From: an uncultured Clostridia bacterium
Lineage (GTDB): Bacteria; Bacillota; Clostridia; Oscillospirales; CAG-382
Length of the DNA stretch: 7,014 nt
NCBI GenBank assembly: GCA_947627335.1
Contig: CANQVQ010000081.1
Coordinates: 1-7,014 of the forward strand
Direction: 5' to 3'
Notes under the pieces: model-generated
The model's input: the letters and a program-made list of their open reading frames with translations, nothing else
Database searches by the model: none
Told to the model about the DNA's origin: nothing
Program-made: the position numbers and the translations under genes
In this document: positions 5,051 through 7,014 of the stretch, one piece after another
How positions within the stretch are numbered: the stretch's first letter is position 1
Layout: each line of letters begins with the position of its first letter

Positions 5051-6502
5051 ATGGCTAAACTGAGAGAAGAATGCGGGGTCTTCGGCATTTTCGCACCGCG
5101 TTGCTGCGACGTCGCGTCGACGACCTATTACGGGCTGTTCGCCCTGCAGCACCGCGGACAGGAAAGCTGCGGGATCGTCGTCAACGACGACGGGCTGTTC
5201 CGCACCTATAAGGACGTCGGGCTGGTCAACGACGTGTTCACCCCGGAGCACCTGCGCTCCTTAGGGACCGGGAACATGGCGATCGGGCATTGCCGCTACG
5301 GGACGACCGGCTCGAACGGGCGGGAGAACGCCCAGCCGATCGTCGTCAACCACGTCAAGGGGCGCATGGCGCTCGCACACAACGGCAACCTCGTCAATTC
5401 CTGCGAACTGCGGGAGGAATTGGAACTGAAGGGTTCCATCTTCCATTCCACCAGCGACACGGAGGTCATCTCCTACATCGTCACCGACGAACGGCTGCGC
5501 CAGAAGTCCATCGAGCAGGCGGTCAACCACGCGATGGACCGCATTCGCGGTGCGTATTCGCTGGTCATCATGTCCCCGTCCAAATTGATCGCCTGCCGCG
5601 ACCCGCACGGCATTCGTCCGCTGTGCTACGGGACGCGGGACGACGGGGCGTATATCGTCGCGTCGGAAAGCTGTGCGCTCGCCGCGGTCGGCGCGACGTT
5701 CGTGCGGGACATTCGACCGGGCGAGATCCTCGTGTTCACGTCGGACGGTCTGGTTTCCATCGACGACCACTGCGGAAAAGCGGACCCGCGCCTGTGCGTG
5801 TTCGAGTACATCTACTTTGCACGCCCGGATTCGGTCATCGACGGCTGCTGCGTCCACGAAGCGCGGATCCGCGCCGGGGCGTTCCTCGCGGAAGAGCACC
5901 CGGTCGATGCGGACGTGGTCGTCGGCGTCCCGGATTCCGGGACGGACGCCGCCATCGGCTACGCCAAGGCGTCCGGCATCCCCTATGAGATGGGATTGAT
6001 CAAGAACAAGTACATCGGGCGGACGTTCATTTCCCCGGGGCAGAAGTCCCGCGAGGACAAGGTCCGCATCAAGCTCAGCCCCATTTCCAGCGTGCTGCAG
6101 GGCAAGCGGGTGGTGCTGATCGACGATTCCATGGTGCGCGGGACCACCTGTGCGCGGACGGTCGGGCTGGTGCGGGACGCCGGTGCGGCGGAGGTGCATA
6201 TGCGTATCGCGTCCCCCGCGTTCAAGAACCCCTGCTACTACGGCACGGACATCGACTCCCGCCGAATGCTCATCGCCAACCACCACGCCGTCGAGGAGAT
6301 CGCCAAGATCATCGGCGCGGACTCGCTCGGATACCTGAGCATCGAAAACGCCATGCGGCTCGGCGGAGACGACGGCAAGAACTACTGCACCGCCTGTTTC
6401 AACGGCGACTATCCGACGGAGGTCCCGAAAAACAAGCGCAAGAACCGCTTTGAATACAAGATCTCCGAAAAACGCGGGAAGAAGCGCGACCCGCAGGCGT
6501 GA
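5051..6502 (+). CDS. purF: PurF, amidophosphoribosyltransferase (glutamine PRPP amidotransferase)
   Basis: A 483-residue protein that makes phosphoribosylamine from PRPP and glutamine, the committed step of purine synthesis. GAAAGG (5038-5043) lies 7 nt before the ATG. The N-terminal glutaminase domain starts at Cys8 in ECGVFGI; the first seven residues look like a propeptide that must be removed to expose the nucleophile. HCRYGTTGSNG (80-90) and the AHNGNL segment (109-114) fit this Ntn-hydrolase fold. The C-terminal phosphoribosyltransferase domain has the PRPP loop VVLIDDSMVRGTT (354-366). Cys249, Cys395, Cys446 and Cys449 occupy the places of the four cluster ligands of the Bacillus subtilis enzyme, so a 4Fe-4S, oxygen-sensitive PurF is expected. 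The C-terminal 25 residues are unusually basic. purM begins 16 nt after the stop. Confidence 0.97.
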   Translation: MAKLREECGVFGIFAPRCCDVASTTYYGLFALQHRGQESCGIVVNDDGLFRTYKDVGLVNDVFTPEHLRSLGTGNMAIGHCRYGTTGSNGRENAQPIVVNHVKGRMALAHNGNLVNSCELREELELKGSIFHSTSDTEVISYIVTDERLRQKSIEQAVNHAMDRIRGAYSLVIMSPSKLIACRDPHGIRPLCYGTRDDGAYIVASESCALAAVGATFVRDIRPGEILVFTSDGLVSIDDHCGKADPRLCVFEYIYFARPDSVIDGCCVHEARIRAGAFLAEEHPVDADVVVGVPDSGTDAAIGYAKASGIPYEMGLIKNKYIGRTFISPGQKSREDKVRIKLSPISSVLQGKRVVLIDDSMVRGTTCARTVGLVRDAGAAEVHMRIASPAFKNPCYYGTDIDSRRMLIANHHAVEEIAKIIGADSLGYLSIENAMRLGGDDGKNYCTACFNGDYPTEVPKNKRKNRFEYKISEKRGKKRDPQA

Positions 6503-6518
6503 CGAAAGGACGGAAAGC

Positions 6519-7014
6519 ATGAATACCAAGAGCCACAGCGAAAGCTACAAGCAGGCGGGCGTGGACATCACCGCCGGATACAAAGCGGTCGAACTGATGA
6601 AGGCGAGCGTGGCGCGGACGATGACGTCCGGCGTCGAATCCGGCATCGGCGGGTTCGGCGGTCTGTTCGCCCCGGATCTGACCGGGATGAAGAACCCGGT
6701 GCTGGTGTCCGGCACGGACGGCGTGGGCACGAAGCTGAAGATCGCCTTCCTGATGGACAAGCACGACACGGTCGGCATCGACTGCGTCGCGATGTGCGTC
6801 AACGACGTCGTCTGCTGCGGCGCGAAACCGCTTTTCTTCCTCGACTACATCGCCTGCGGGAAGAACGTCCCGGAAAGGATCGCCTCCATCGTCGAAGGAG
6901 TCGCGGAGGGCTGCGTGCAGTCCGGCTCGGCGCTTATCGGCGGGGAGACGGCGGAAATGCCGGGCTTCTACCCGGCGGACGAGTACGACCTCGCCGGTTT
7001 CTCCGTCGGCATCG
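6519..7014 (+). CDS. purM: PurM, phosphoribosylformylglycinamidine cyclo-ligase (5' part; runs off the right edge)
   Basis: The first 165 codons of a protein normally near 340 residues. PurM uses ATP to close the imidazole ring of FGAM, giving AIR, the substrate that is next carboxylated towards PurE. The visible part contains SYKQAGVDITAG (9-20), where members of the PurM/PurL/SelD/HypE superfamily begin, then GIGGFGGLF (42-50), SGTDGVGTKLKIA (64-76) and the metal-binding region DCVAMCVNDVVCCGA (88-102), plus LIGGETAEMPGFY (139-151). The ATG at 6519 follows GAAAGGACGG, which supports the start. It continues the purine operon behind purF with a 16-nt gap. No internal stop or frameshift is seen up to the window edge. 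Confidence 0.96.
   Translation, partial: MNTKSHSESYKQAGVDITAGYKAVELMKASVARTMTSGVESGIGGFGGLFAPDLTGMKNPVLVSGTDGVGTKLKIAFLMDKHDTVGIDCVAMCVNDVVCCGAKPLFFLDYIACGKNVPERIASIVEGVAEGCVQSGSALIGGETAEMPGFYPADEYDLAGFSVGI

Noticed and set aside
4004..5251. A 415-codon minus-strand frame opposite purE, purC and the start of purF
   Set aside because: It is a shadow of the codon pattern of three well-identified purine genes and has no recognisable domain.
5261..6529. A 422-codon minus-strand frame opposite purF
   Set aside because: It is a shadow of purF, which has all catalytic and cluster residues on the plus strand.
1..7014. CRISPR array, transposon, tRNA/rRNA gene or prophage remnant
   Set aside because: No regularly spaced repeats, transposase motifs, terminal inverted repeats or tRNA cloverleaf were seen; nearly all bases are assigned to coding or control regions.

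Overview
The window looks like a high-GC Clostridia-type Firmicute, possibly from a gut-associated lineage. The clues are Shine-Dalgarno sites of the AGGAGG type, sigma-A-like promoters with TATACT -10 boxes, a GHKL kinase paired with a LytTR regulator, and the gene order purE-purC-purF-purM with no purK beside purE. The taxonomic call is inference; no rRNA or tRNA gene is present.

Left half (1-3301, minus strand): three genes are read right to left. They are a LytTR-family response regulator (2600-3301), a short soluble GHKL histidine kinase without membrane segments (1920-2582), and a fused permease/ATPase ABC exporter half-transporter (1-1805) that runs off the left edge. Regulator and kinase lie 17 nt apart. 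A 114-nt gap before the exporter gene holds two exact copies of a 10-mer with a 21-bp period, which resembles a LytTR-type binding site, upstream of a weak promoter. The simplest model is that the kinase/regulator pair controls the exporter.

Middle (3302-3744): a 443-nt divergent control region. It contains a minus-strand promoter for the regulator overlapped by an inverted repeat, a strong plus-strand promoter (TTGACA, 17 nt, TATACT) for the purine genes, a small palindrome just upstream of that promoter, and a leader of about 220 nt ahead of purE. The leader has an intrinsic-terminator-like hairpin whose 3' arm is duplicated exactly further upstream, as in mutually exclusive attenuator structures. 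It also has an imperfect 22-nt repeat and a possible 36-codon leader ORF that ends directly before the hairpin. I recognise no known riboswitch class in it.

Right half (3745-7014, plus strand): de novo purine biosynthesis genes purE, purC, purF and a 3'-truncated purM, closely spaced and probably one operon. PurF supplies phosphoribosylamine from PRPP and glutamine, PurM closes the imidazole ring to AIR, PurE makes CAIR and PurC makes SAICAR. The part of this window that could be undescribed is the purE leader and the divergent control region, not the enzymes.
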